Origin: an uncultured Erythrobacter sp.
Lineage (GTDB): Bacteria; Pseudomonadota; Alphaproteobacteria; Sphingomonadales; Sphingomonadaceae
DNA: 15,240 nucleotides
Assembly (NCBI GenBank): GCA_947258465.1
Contig: CAMYIQ010000055.1
Span: 1 to 15,240, forward strand
Direction of reading: 5' to 3'
Shown here: one piece after another, positions 1 through 7,508 of the stretch
Layout: each line of letters opens with the position of its first letter
How positions within the stretch are numbered: position 1 is the first letter of the stretch
Notes under the pieces: generated by a model
Databases searched by the model: none
The model's input: only the letters and a program-made list of their open reading frames with translations
What the model was told of the DNA's origin: nothing
Translations under genes and position numbers: made by a program

Positions 1-1025
1 ATGCGATGCTGCGCTGGCTCGACGGGCCGGGCGGCACCGGTTTCGGCAATCCGCACAGCGCGCACCGTATGGGCCGTCAGGCAAAGGCCGCGATCGAGCT
101 GGCGCGCGATCAGGTCGCCGCGCTGTTTCCGCCCAATGGCCGCGTGATCTTCACCGGCGGCGCAACCGAGGCGCTGAATCTCGCCATTCGCGGCTCGGGG
201 CAGGGCGGCACGGTCTCTTACTCGGCTATCGAGCATTCGGCGGTCGGCGATACCGCGCAGGACGCGGGCAAAAGCCATGTGCTCAACGTCGCCAATACCG
301 GGCAGTGCAACACCAAGCAGGACCTCCCGGCGGACACGCGGCTGGTCTGTGTCATGCAGGTCAACAACGAGATCGGCACCATCCAGCCGACCATCGAATG
401 GCACCGCAAGGCCAAGGGAGCGGGCGCGCTGTTCCTCTGCGATGCGGTGCAGGCCTATGGCCGGATCGAGCTGACCGGCGCGGATATGATCGCGATTTCG
501 GCGCACAAGCTCCACGGTCCCAAGGGCGTCGGTGCGTTGTGGGTGCGCAATGGCGTCGACCTGGCCGAGGTGCAAACCGGCGGCGGGCAGGAATTCGGCC
601 TGCGTTCGGGCACGCTCAGCCCCGCGCTCATCGCGGGCATGGGTGCGGCGGCGGCGGAGGCGAAAGACCGGATGGAGCAGGACCGCGAGCATGTGGAAAA
701 GCTCTGGGCCCGGTCGCGCGAATTGTTCGACGGCTGGACTTTGAACGGCAGCGAGGACGCCCGCTGGCACGGCAATCTCAACATTCGCCGCGACGGACTC
801 GATGTCGCCCGGCTGATGAGCGATGTGCGCGACGTGATGTTCTCCGCCGGATCGGCCTGCGCTAGCGGATCGGGCCGTCCGAGCCACGTGCTCAAGGCGA
901 TCGGCCTTGGCGACAAGCAGGCGAAAAGCTCGATCCGCCTGGGATTCGGCCGCTACACCACGCTGGAAGAGATCGAGGAGGCTGCGGCCAAGATCAACGC
1001 GGCTGCGGAGGCGCAAGGATTGTGA
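1..1025 (+). CDS. Cysteine desulfurase family protein (5' truncated by window edge)
   Basis: This is a fold-type I, PLP-dependent enzyme that takes sulfur from cysteine, as a persulfide on its own cysteine, for Fe-S cluster or other thiol assembly. The open frame runs off the left edge. The ATG at 6 is preceded in frame by an Ala codon and falls inside the usual N-terminal segment just before the GFGNPHSAH motif, so about 15-20 residues are probably missing. Counting from that Met, SAIEHSAV gives the PLP-stacking His77, LCDAVQ gives Asp146 and Gln149, ISAHKLHGPKG gives the Schiff-base Lys168, and SAGSACASGSG gives the persulfide Cys284. GGGQEFGLRSGT is also standard for the NifS/IscS group. 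All catalytic residues present in the window are intact. The last 4 bases (GTGA) overlap the ferredoxin start, which suggests translational coupling. The family is certain. Which type it is (IscS, SufS-like or other) cannot be settled without the upstream genes. Confidence 0.93.
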   Translation, partial: AMLRWLDGPGGTGFGNPHSAHRMGRQAKAAIELARDQVAALFPPNGRVIFTGGATEALNLAIRGSGQGGTVSYSAIEHSAVGDTAQDAGKSHVLNVANTGQCNTKQDLPADTRLVCVMQVNNEIGTIQPTIEWHRKAKGAGALFLCDAVQAYGRIELTGADMIAISAHKLHGPKGVGALWVRNGVDLAEVQTGGGQEFGLRSGTLSPALIAGMGAAAAEAKDRMEQDREHVEKLWARSRELFDGWTLNGSEDARWHGNLNIRRDGLDVARLMSDVRDVMFSAGSACASGSGRPSHVLKAIGLGDKQAKSSIRLGFGRYTTLEEIEEAAAKINAAAEAQGL

Positions 1026-1351
1026 GAATCGAATTCGAAACCGCGCAGGGCGAAACCGTCTCCGCCGAAGCCGAGCCGGGCGACAATCTGCTGCGTGTGG
1101 CGCAAGGGGCGGGCCTGCCGCTAGAGGGGACCTGCGAGGGCCAGATGGCTTGCTCAACCTGCCACGTCATCGTCGCGCCCGAATGGTTCGACCGGCTCGG
1201 CGAGGCGAGCGAGGAGGAAGAGGATATGCTCGACCTCGCCGCCGGCGTCGCGCGCACGAGCCGCCTGTCCTGTCAGATAGAGCTGACGGCGGGCATGGAC
1301 GGGTTGACCGTGCGCATCCCCGCGACAAGCCACGATATGCGGCGGTTTTAG
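1022..1351 (+). CDS. [2Fe-2S] ferredoxin, adrenodoxin-like
   Basis: A 109-residue soluble electron carrier. Cluster ligands are visible as Cys38-x5-Cys44-x2-Cys47 (in GTCEGQMACSTC) and Cys84 (in SRLSCQ). This is the vertebrate/ISC-type ferredoxin pattern, and the acidic stretch EASEEEEDMLDLA at about 61-73 is the usual partner-docking region. The start is GTG at 1022, whose bases form the GTGA overlap with the desulfurase stop. That start gives the family's normal N-terminus (MRIEF), so translation probably couples to the upstream gene. Pairing with a cysteine desulfurase suggests a role in Fe-S assembly or supply of electrons to it, which is an inference from context. The TAG stop at 1349-1351 overlaps the stop of the convergent DUF4349 gene, leaving no intergenic terminator. 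Confidence 0.93.
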   Translation: MRIEFETAQGETVSAEAEPGDNLLRVAQGAGLPLEGTCEGQMACSTCHVIVAPEWFDRLGEASEEEEDMLDLAAGVARTSRLSCQIELTAGMDGLTVRIPATSHDMRRF

Positions 1352-2310
1352 GGGGTTTCGGTCGTCTCGGCCTTCGTCCAGCCATCCCCGATTCCGGTCG
1401 ACAGCCCCAGCCGCCGCCAGATTTTAATGCCTAGCCACACCAGCAGCGCCAGCGGGATGAGGACGGCAAACAACACAATCAGCACGCTGATCATCGTTCC
1501 GAAGATGCCGCCAAGCGAATTCCACGCATTGCGGATCGGTTCGGCGAAACCACCGGTAGCCGGTTTGCCGCTTTCATAGGTCACGGCCATATTCGAATAG
1601 GCTACGCGTCCGCGCATTTCTGCCAGCCAGCTTTGCGCCTGGTCGATCTCTTCATTGACCTGCGCCACGCCGCGCTCTGCCGCGACGAGTTCGGACACGG
1701 TCCCGCGGCGATTGCGCAGGACATCCATCAGCCGGTCTCGCAGCACGGTGCGGGCCCGCAACCGTGCTTCCGTATCGACGATGCGTTTGGAAAGGTCCTC
1801 GCCCTCGATCGAAGAAGAAACGAGTTCGCCATCGACCTTACCGCTCGCATTGGCGAGGTCCTTGCCGAAGCTGCGAGCATCGCTGGCGCGCACGGCCAGC
1901 GTCAGGCTGCCATAGGCGTAATCGCCCTCGTTCTCGGCCTGATCCATCGAGATGATGCGGCAGACCTCGGGACCCTTCGCTTCGCACATATCGGCGTGAC
2001 GTTCCTGTAGGGGTCGGATCGCATCGGAAGGCAAACGGAACCCATAGGCATAGCGATAGGCGACCTGCGGCGCCCCGACGGGAATCGTGCCCGCGCCGGG
2101 CATCGTCTCGGCCCCACGCGCTTCGCTCGATGCAGTCGCAGGTGGGGGCGGTGGCGCCACCATCGCAGCTTCCTCGGCAACGTCGTAACTGGCCATTGGT
2201 GCAGCTTCGGCATCTACCGTGGCGAGGCGTTCGGTCGCGTCATCTTGCGCTCCCCCACACCCAGCCAGAACCAGCGTCGACCCGGCACCTAGCAGCAGAA
2301 TTCTCCTCAT
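1348..2310 (-). CDS. DUF4349 domain lipoprotein, membrane anchored
   Basis: A predicted 320-residue envelope protein. The start chosen is the ATG at 2310. It has a good ribosome site (GAGAGGAG about 6 nt upstream) and yields a short lipoprotein signal, MRRILLLGAGSTLVLAGC, with lipobox LAGC and lipidated Cys18; an upstream in-frame start would add 11 residues with no reason. After a low-complexity Ala/Pro/Glu linker (about 19-75) comes the DUF4349-like part, with the typical motif IVDTEARLRARTVLRDRL and a charged heptad-like stretch suggesting a coiled coil. Near the C-terminus, about 271-298 is one strongly hydrophobic segment, followed by a 22-residue tail. Having both a lipid anchor and a C-terminal membrane segment is usual for this family; its function is unknown. 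The upstream region carries a candidate promoter and three CACAAT repeats. Confidence 0.85.
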   Translation of the reverse strand: MRRILLLGAGSTLVLAGCGGAQDDATERLATVDAEAAPMASYDVAEEAAMVAPPPPPATASSEARGAETMPGAGTIPVGAPQVAYRYAYGFRLPSDAIRPLQERHADMCEAKGPEVCRIISMDQAENEGDYAYGSLTLAVRASDARSFGKDLANASGKVDGELVSSSIEGEDLSKRIVDTEARLRARTVLRDRLMDVLRNRRGTVSELVAAERGVAQVNEEIDQAQSWLAEMRGRVAYSNMAVTYESGKPATGGFAEPIRNAWNSLGGIFGTMISVLIVLFAVLIPLALLVWLGIKIWRRLGLSTGIGDGWTKAETTETP

Positions 2311-2347
2311 TTTCAGCTCCTCTCGGCAAACTCGCCATCCCACGCCT

Positions 2348-2376
2348 TATTTTCGCCACAATATGAACACAATCAA
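2348..2376 (-). promoter_or_regulatory. Candidate sigma70-like promoter of the DUF4349 gene
   Basis: Read on the minus strand, TTGATT (2376-2371) and AAAATA (2353-2348) are separated by exactly 17 bp. The -10 lies about 38 bp before the chosen ATG at 2310. The stretch is AT-rich compared with its GC-rich surroundings. The match is moderate and rests on sequence alone. Confidence 0.35.
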
Positions 2377-2384
2377 AACACAAT
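2357..2384. repeat. Three CACAAT direct repeats with 11-bp period
   Basis: CACAAT occurs exactly at 2357-2362, 2368-2373 and 2379-2384 (ATTGTG on the minus strand), one repeat per 11 bp, close to one helical turn. The array spans the spacer and -35 of the candidate DUF4349 promoter and extends upstream of it, the layout of a cooperative regulator site. A near copy (CACAAC, 2396-2401) lies out of phase. No regulator can be named from the sequence. Confidence 0.55.
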
Positions 2385-2436
2385 TTGACAGACGCCACAA
2401 CGCAATGTCCGCAAGCGAGAAATTCCCAAACAAACG

Positions 2437-2467
2437 AAAAAGCCCCGCCGCATCGCTGCGGCAGGGC
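2437..2467 (-). terminator. Intrinsic terminator of the DJ-1/PfpI gene
   Basis: Arms GCCC-C-GCCGC (2442-2451) and GCGGC-A-GGGC (2458-2467) pair over 9 bp with one C/A mismatch and a 6-nt loop. On the minus strand the hairpin is followed by five T (the A run at 2437-2441). It sits 26 bp past the stop codon of the minus-strand gene, as expected for Rho-independent termination. Confidence 0.85.
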
Positions 2468-2493
2468 CCTCGCTGTAAAGCGTTTTCAGTCGC

Positions 2494-3051
2494 TTAGGCG
2501 GCTTCGAGCTGTTCCTGCTCGACATGTTCGCCCAGCATCTCGATCAGCGCTTTGCTGAAGGCTGGAATATCGTCGGGATTTCGGCTCGTGATGAGATTGC
2601 CGTCGGTGGCAACCTTTTGGTCGACGACCTTCGCGCCCGCATTCTTGAGGTCGGTGCGGATCGAGGGCCAGCCGGTTACGGTCTTGCCGTCGATCAGGCC
2701 TGCCTCGGCAAGCAGCCAAGGCGCGTGGCAGATTGCGGCAATCGGCTTGTCCGCCATGCCGAATTCGCGAACGATCGCGATGGCGCGCTCGTTCATGCGC
2801 AGGATGTCGGGGTTCATCTGGCCGCCGGGAAGCAGCAGCGCATCATAGCCTTCGCAGCTCGATACGTCGTCGACCGTCTTGTCGACGGCGACGCTGTCGC
2901 CCCAGTCCTTGTCCTGCCAACCCTTGATCTGTCCGCTTTCGAGGCTGACCACTTCGGTTTCGATACCGGCAGTCTCCAGATTGGCCTTGGGTTTCATCAG
3001 CTCCGACTGTTCGAAGCCATCGGTGGCGAGGATCATCACGCGCTTGGTCAT
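2494..3051 (-). CDS. DJ-1/PfpI family protein (type 1 glutamine amidotransferase-like)
   Basis: A 185-residue cytoplasmic protein of the DJ-1/PfpI superfamily, whose members include proteases, chaperones and glyoxalase/deglycase-type enzymes acting on damaged proteins or methylglyoxal. Visible features are the N-terminal strand and acidic residues in ATDGFEQSEL (Glu14, Glu17), LLLPGG at 73-77, and the nucleophile elbow AICHAPWLL with Cys108 and His109. The C-terminal ITSRNPDDIPAF is typical of PfpI/YhbO-type members. The start chosen is ATG at 3051, with AAGGAG 7 nt upstream; starting at 3081 would add ten residues without a better ribosome site. It is divergent from parC across a 98-bp gap and ends in a strong intrinsic terminator, so it is probably monocistronic. 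The exact reaction cannot be told from the sequence; a stress or repair role is the family's common theme. Confidence 0.9.
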   Translation of the reverse strand: MTKRVMILATDGFEQSELMKPKANLETAGIETEVVSLESGQIKGWQDKDWGDSVAVDKTVDDVSSCEGYDALLLPGGQMNPDILRMNERAIAIVREFGMADKPIAAICHAPWLLAEAGLIDGKTVTGWPSIRTDLKNAGAKVVDQKVATDGNLITSRNPDDIPAFSKALIEMLGEHVEQEQLEAA

Positions 3052-3149
3052 AGTGTAACTCCTTGATTTCGTGTTACCCATGCAATGCGTGGGGAAAGGC
3101 CGACGTTCCGTTCTTCTAGGTGAGCCGTGGCGGTGGTAGGGCGGGTCGC

Positions 3150-5447
3150 ATGGCCGCCAAAGATACTACCGCGAACGACGAAAAAGACCCCTTCGACGCG
3201 ATCGTCGACGCCCCTTTCGACAGCGCCCTGTCGGAGCGGTATCTGGTCTATGCGCTGTCCACGATCACTGCGCGATCGCTGCCCGATCTGCGCGACGGGC
3301 TGAAGCCGGTCCATCGCCGTCTGTTGTGGACCATGCGGCAATTGAAGCTCGATCCAGCGAGCGGATTCAAGAAGTCGGCCCGCGTGGTCGGCGAGGTGAT
3401 CGGTAAATACCACCCGCATGGCGATACCGCCGCTTACGATGCGATGGTCCGCCTCGCGCAGGATTTCGCGCTGCGCTACCCGCTGGTCGAGGGTCAGGGC
3501 AATTTCGGCAATATCGACGGCGATAATGCTGCCGCCTACCGCTACACCGAGGCGCGGCTGACCAAGACGGCGATGCGCCTGATGGAAGGCCTCGATGCGG
3601 GCACGGTCGACTTCATTCCGACCTACAATAACGAGGAAGAAGAGCCCGATATCATGCCGGGCCTGTTCCCCAACCTGCTGGCCAACGGCGCCAGCGGCAT
3701 CGCTGTGGGTATGGCGACCAATATCCCGAGCCACAATGTCGCCGAGATCGTCGATGCGACTCTGGAGGTGATCGACAATCCGCATGTCGAACATGCGCGG
3801 CTGATGGAGCTGTTCAAGGGGCCGGACTTCGCCACTGGCGGGATCGTGGCCGAAAGCGCCGAAACGGTGGCGGCGGCCTATGAAACCGGGCGGGGTTCCT
3901 TCCGCGTGCGGGGCCGCTTTCACGCTGCCGAAGCCGAAAAAGCCGAGGACCGCGAGGCGGGTATCGAGCGGCTGGGCGGTGGGCAATGGCAGCTCGTGGT
4001 AAGCGAGATCCCCTATCAGGTGCCCAAGGGCAAGCTGATCGAACAGATCGCCGCTGCCATCGCCGACAAGAAGCTGCCGATCCTGGAAGATGTGCGCGAC
4101 GAAAGCGACGAGCAGATCCGCATCGTGCTGGTCCCGCGCAGCCGCAATGTCGATCCCGAACTGCTCAAGGAATCGCTCTACAAGCTGACCGATCTCGAAA
4201 CGCGTTTCGGGCTCAATCTCAACGTGCTCGATGCCGGACGCACGCCGATGGTGATGGGGCTGAAGGAAGTCCTCACCCACTGGATCGCAAGCCAGATCGA
4301 CATCCTCCAGCGCCGCAGCCAGCACCGGCTCGACCAGATCGCGCGGCGGCTTGAGCTGGTCGAAGGCTATATCATCGCCTTCCTCAATCTCGACCGCGTG
4401 ATCGAGATCATCCGCACCGAGGACGAGCCCAAGCCGGTGATGATGGAGGAGTTCAGCCTCACCGATCGGCAAGCCGAGGCGATCCTCAACATGAGGCTCC
4501 GCAGCCTGCGCAAGCTGGAGGAAATGCAGCTCAGGAACGAGAAGGACGAGCTACTCAAGGAACAGGACGAGCTGGAAAAGCTGCTCGGCAGCCCGGCACG
4601 GCAACGCACCCGGCTGAAGCGCGATCTGGGTGCGCTGCGCAAGGAATACGGCCCCGAAACCGCACTCGGCGCGCGCCGTACCGAGATCGAGGAGGCCGCC
4701 CCCGCAGTCGAATTCAGCATGGATGCGATGATCGAGAAGGAGCCGGTCACGGTGATCCTGTCGCAGAAGGGCTGGGTGCGCGGGGCCAAGGGGCACCTGC
4801 CGCTGGATCAGGAGTTCAAATATAAGGAGGGTGACGGGCCTGCCTTCGTGCTCCACGCACAGACGACCGACAAGCTGCTGCTGGCGACCGATAAGGGCCG
4901 GTTCTTCACTCTGGGCGCGGACAAGCTGCCCGGTGCGCGCGGCTTTGGCGAGCCGGTGCGCAACACGCTCGACATCGACGCAAGCGCGCAGATCGTCGCC
5001 GTAGTGGTGCACGAGAAGGGCAAGCGGCTGCTGCTGGCTGCGAGCACCGGGAAGGGTTTCGGGACCACGACCGACGAACTGCTGGCCGAGACACGCAAGG
5101 GCAGGCAGGTCGTCACTCTGAAAGGCGATGCGCGGCTCGCTGTGGTCCGTCCGATCGCGGCGGGTCACGATCATGTCGCGGTGGTGGGCGACAATCGCAA
5201 GCTGGTGGTGTTCAACCTCGAAGAGCTTCCCACCCTGGCCAAAGGGCAGGGGGTCAAGCTGCAGAATTATCGCGATGGCGGGCTGTCTGATGCGACCACC
5301 TTCACGCTGGCCGAGGGCCTGTCGTGGCAGATGGGCGGCAAGGGCGACCGCACGCGGACGGAGAACGAGATGTGGCAATGGAAGGTCGCTCGCGGCGGCG
5401 CCGGCCGGCTCCCGCCGCAGGGCTTCCCGCGCGACAATAAATTCTAA
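3150..5447 (+). CDS. parC: DNA topoisomerase IV subunit A
   Basis: The 765-residue breakage-reunion subunit of topoisomerase IV, which with ParE decatenates daughter chromosomes. The N-terminal winged-helix/tower core is complete: ALSERYLVYALSTITARSLPDLRDGLKPVHRR near 25-56, the quinolone-pocket segment KYHPHGDTAAYDAMV (86-100) with Thr93 and Asp97, and the catalytic Tyr132 in YRYTEARL. A charged coiled-coil region near 445-485 precedes the C-terminal beta-pinwheel. ParC rather than GyrA is indicated by length, by KGWVRGAKGH and by LPGARGFGEPV, which match ParC blades; the GyrA-box (QRRGGKG type) is absent. ATG at 3150 was preferred over GTG at 3120 because the ten extra residues (MSRGGGRAGR) look non-native; neither has a strong ribosome site. 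A bidirectional terminator follows the stop. Confidence 0.95.
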   Translation: MAAKDTTANDEKDPFDAIVDAPFDSALSERYLVYALSTITARSLPDLRDGLKPVHRRLLWTMRQLKLDPASGFKKSARVVGEVIGKYHPHGDTAAYDAMVRLAQDFALRYPLVEGQGNFGNIDGDNAAAYRYTEARLTKTAMRLMEGLDAGTVDFIPTYNNEEEEPDIMPGLFPNLLANGASGIAVGMATNIPSHNVAEIVDATLEVIDNPHVEHARLMELFKGPDFATGGIVAESAETVAAAYETGRGSFRVRGRFHAAEAEKAEDREAGIERLGGGQWQLVVSEIPYQVPKGKLIEQIAAAIADKKLPILEDVRDESDEQIRIVLVPRSRNVDPELLKESLYKLTDLETRFGLNLNVLDAGRTPMVMGLKEVLTHWIASQIDILQRRSQHRLDQIARRLELVEGYIIAFLNLDRVIEIIRTEDEPKPVMMEEFSLTDRQAEAILNMRLRSLRKLEEMQLRNEKDELLKEQDELEKLLGSPARQRTRLKRDLGALRKEYGPETALGARRTEIEEAAPAVEFSMDAMIEKEPVTVILSQKGWVRGAKGHLPLDQEFKYKEGDGPAFVLHAQTTDKLLLATDKGRFFTLGADKLPGARGFGEPVRNTLDIDASAQIVAVVVHEKGKRLLLAASTGKGFGTTTDELLAETRKGRQVVTLKGDARLAVVRPIAAGHDHVAVVGDNRKLVVFNLEELPTLAKGQGVKLQNYRDGGLSDATTFTLAEGLSWQMGGKGDRTRTENEMWQWKVARGGAGRLPPQGFPRDNKF

Positions 5448-5501
5448 AGTTTGGGCTTGCTTGCCGGACAGTAGTCCTGATCGCGCGCATTAACCGCATC
5501 C

Positions 5502-5537
5502 AAAAAAGCCGAAGGCGATTGCTCGCCTCCGGCCTTT
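5502..5537. terminator. Bidirectional intrinsic terminator between parC and the exported-protein gene
   Basis: Arms GCCG-A-AGGCGA (5508-5518) and TCGCCT-C-CGGC (5523-5533) pair over 10 bp with one A/C mismatch and loop TTGC. The plus strand continues with CTTTGT, and the minus strand continues with six T (the A run at 5502-5507). It sits 60 bp after the parC stop and 25 bp after the stop of the convergent minus-strand gene, and is the stronger of the two for the latter. Confidence 0.82.
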
Positions 5538-5562
5538 GTAAACCCGTCCAAGGGTAGTGGGA

Positions 5563-6093
5563 TTATTCCCCGGCGCTGTCGCCAGCGGGGGCAGCCTGCG
5601 CCATTGCAGCTTCGATCTGCGCATTGGTCAGCAGCGCCATCAGGCCATGCTCGCCGCCGCTGAAGTGTTCGCGCAGCAGCGTGACTTTATCGGTTTCGTC
5701 CCCGCCGCGAGCGATCACGATGTTGTCGCCGTTGATTTCGAGCACGGTGACGAGCGGCGCGTGTTCGGCGTCCATCGCCTGCGCACCCACGACCAGCGCG
5801 GCATCGCGCTTGGCAGCGGCTTCGGCAAGCTGCGCGTCGATCATGCCGTCGATCTGCGCTTTGGTCACGGTAATGGTCGGGCCGGCTTCACCCTCGCCAT
5901 ACATGTCCGCCGCCAGCGGAACCTTGTGCTTGCCGGTGTCGAGCACGGTCTGGCCGTTTTCGACCGAAACGATCGTGCCGACGGCATTGCCTTCGGGACC
6001 GGTCACGACTGCACCGGCAACGACCTGTTCGTTGGCCAGGGCGGGGGTGGCGGCGAGGGCGATGGCGGCAACGGCCAGCTTCGCGAATTTCAT
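5563..6093 (-). CDS. Exported protein of two internal repeats, function unknown
   Basis: A 176-residue protein I do not recognise by name. The start at 6093 has GGAG 7 nt upstream and gives a textbook signal peptide, MKFAKLAVAAIALAATPALA, with probable cleavage after Ala20. The mature part is acidic and made of two similar halves, about 24-92 and 100-167. Each begins VxGA, has a beta-rich stretch with an NG turn (SVENGQTV; LEINGDNI) and a KV(P/T)L strand, then a glycine-rich loop and a helix starting T(K/N)AQI(D/E). The halves resemble the small beta-barrel (PRC/YrrD-like) folds found in alphaproteobacterial periplasmic proteins, but that likeness is impressionistic. No membrane helix follows the signal, so periplasmic location is likely. 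It is convergent with parC and shares its terminator. Minus-strand neighbours upstream end 230 bp away, so it probably has its own promoter. Confidence 0.8.
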   Translation of the reverse strand: MKFAKLAVAAIALAATPALANEQVVAGAVVTGPEGNAVGTIVSVENGQTVLDTGKHKVPLAADMYGEGEAGPTITVTKAQIDGMIDAQLAEAAAKRDAALVVGAQAMDAEHAPLVTVLEINGDNIVIARGGDETDKVTLLREHFSGGEHGLMALLTNAQIEAAMAQAAPAGDSAGE

Positions 6094-6171
6094 AATGCAA
6101 CTCCAAGACTTGTTATTCTTACGACGCGGCTCCCCCACGCGCGAAACATGCGATCGAGCCGACCAAACTGG

Positions 6172-6208
6172 AAAAAGCGGGCGAGAGTGGGTATTCTGCG
6201 CCACCCGC
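6172..6208 (-). terminator. Possible weak terminator after the cca operon
   Basis: GCGG (6177-6180) pairs with CCGC (6205-6208) and GTGG (6187-6190) with CCAC (6201-6204), giving 8 bp interrupted by a 6-nt one-sided bulge and a 10-nt loop. On the minus strand five T follow (the A run at 6172-6176). It lies about 115 bp past the cca stop, inside the 230-bp gap 6094-6323. The bulge makes it doubtful. I see no convincing promoter elsewhere in this gap. Confidence 0.3.
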
Positions 6209-6323
6209 AAGTCCCCCCAAGGGAACCGGCGCTCTATTTCACGGATCGCATCTTTCTGCAACCGCGTGACATTTATGCTGCATTGCACCTTAAGCCAAGC
6301 TGAAGGATCGCAACTCCCCGTGG

Positions 6324-7508
6324 TCAACGAGCCGCGAGTTCCTCGTCGAGGAGGGCCTCCACCCTGTCGCGGGAGGGGAAATGCTCCTCGATCCATCGGC
6401 TTTCGATCCGTTGGAGAATGCGGGCGACTTCCGGCCCCTTGCCCACGCCGCGCGCGACGATCTCGCCACCTTTCAACGGGAAAACGGGCGGTTCCCATCC
6501 CATGACCGGCGCCGCATCCGCGCCCCCGATCAACAGGCGATCGATCGCACATTCGAGGCCGACCGTATAGGCGAGACCGCGTGGGTGTTTGCCATCACCC
6601 GTCTCGCGGCGGGCGACACATGCCAGCCGGCTGCGCTGGCTGCGCGAGAGCCGCAGGCGGGCGGCCACCGTTTCGGCCACTGGCGGAATCGCGGGAAGCA
6701 GAGCTGCTAAGCGGCGCATCGGATCGGGCGCGATAGCGGCGCGCCGTTCGGCGGTGGTCAGGCGCTCAAGCTGGTCGACCTCGCGTCTGCCGCTTTCCGG
6801 CAGCACATGATCGAGTACGTCCAGCTCGCGCATTTTGGCGAGCGTTGCCGCTGGATCGGGCAGGGCCAGCAGGTTCAGCAATTCCTGACCCACGCGTTCT
6901 CGGCTCAGCCCCTTCAAGGTCGCGGCGAGTTCGCTGCAGGCATCGGTCGCCTCCGCATCCCATGAATCGCCGAAGCGCGTGGCGAAGCGAAAGTACCGCA
7001 GTATGCGCAGATGGTCTTCTTTGATCCGCGTGGCGGCATCGCCGATGAAACGAACATGCCCCGCGGCAAGATCGTCCAGCCCGCCGAAATAGTCGCTGAT
7101 CTCGAGCGTTTCGGGATGGGCATAAAGCGCATTGATGGTGAAATCGCGCCGCGCGGCGTCGTCTTGCCACTCCTCGCTGAAAGCGATCGTCGCGCGGCGC
7201 CCGTCGGTCGCCACATCGCGGCGCAGCGTGGTGATTTCGACACTGCCGTCGGTAAGAACCGCCGTGACCGTACCGTGGTCGATCCCGGTCGGGATGGTGC
7301 GAATGCCGGCGGCCTTGCACCGGTCGATCACGCTTGCGGGCAAGTGCCGCGTAGCCATGTCTATATCGTTCGCCTCGTGCTCCAGCAGCGTGTCGCGCAC
7401 GCAGCCGCCAACCCAGCGCACATCATCGGCTCCCAGGACATCGACCAGCTTCGCAAGGCTGGCGCGCTGCGTCCAAGCGGCCCGGGGGAGGCGTGCAGTC
7501 CCGCTCAT
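6324..7508 (-). CDS. cca: CCA tRNA nucleotidyltransferase (class II)
   Basis: A 394-residue polymerase-beta-superfamily enzyme that adds or repairs the 3'-CCA end of tRNAs. Visible motifs are VGGCVRDTLL (GG at 34-35) followed by the metal-binding NDIDMA (Asp48, Asp50), the NTP-site RRDFTINAL (120-128), and the LRILRYFRFATRF helix near 168-179. The C-terminal half (about 190-394) is the helical tRNA-binding region. It is last in the DUF1285 - Nudix - cca operon. Its ATG overlaps the Nudix stop as ATGA (7505-7508), with a GGAGG ribosome site inside the Nudix gene. The long in-frame extension upstream to 7841 is only the antisense of nothing conserved: it lies in the Nudix coding region and is not part of the protein. 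A poly(A) polymerase assignment is possible for this superfamily, but the motif set and context favour CCA addition. Confidence 0.92.
   Translation of the reverse strand: MSGTARLPRAAWTQRASLAKLVDVLGADDVRWVGGCVRDTLLEHEANDIDMATRHLPASVIDRCKAAGIRTIPTGIDHGTVTAVLTDGSVEITTLRRDVATDGRRATIAFSEEWQDDAARRDFTINALYAHPETLEISDYFGGLDDLAAGHVRFIGDAATRIKEDHLRILRYFRFATRFGDSWDAEATDACSELAATLKGLSRERVGQELLNLLALPDPAATLAKMRELDVLDHVLPESGRREVDQLERLTTAERRAAIAPDPMRRLAALLPAIPPVAETVAARLRLSRSQRSRLACVARRETGDGKHPRGLAYTVGLECAIDRLLIGGADAAPVMGWEPPVFPLKGGEIVARGVGKGPEVARILQRIESRWIEEHFPSRDRVEALLDEELAAR

Noticed and set aside
3048..4472. 474-codon open frame on the minus strand opposite parC
   Set aside because: It lies wholly antisense to a clear parC and its translation has no recognisable domain, with His/Asp/Arg-rich composition typical of antisense reading of GC-rich genes.
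5448..5562. Riboswitch or small RNA gene after parC
   Set aside because: The only structure is the 10-bp hairpin with flanking A and T runs, fully explained as a bidirectional terminator.
6094..6552. N-terminal extension of the exported-protein frame up to 6552
   Set aside because: It would remove the signal peptide from the N-terminus and overlap the cca 3' end; the ATG at 6093 has a ribosome site and an ideal signal sequence.
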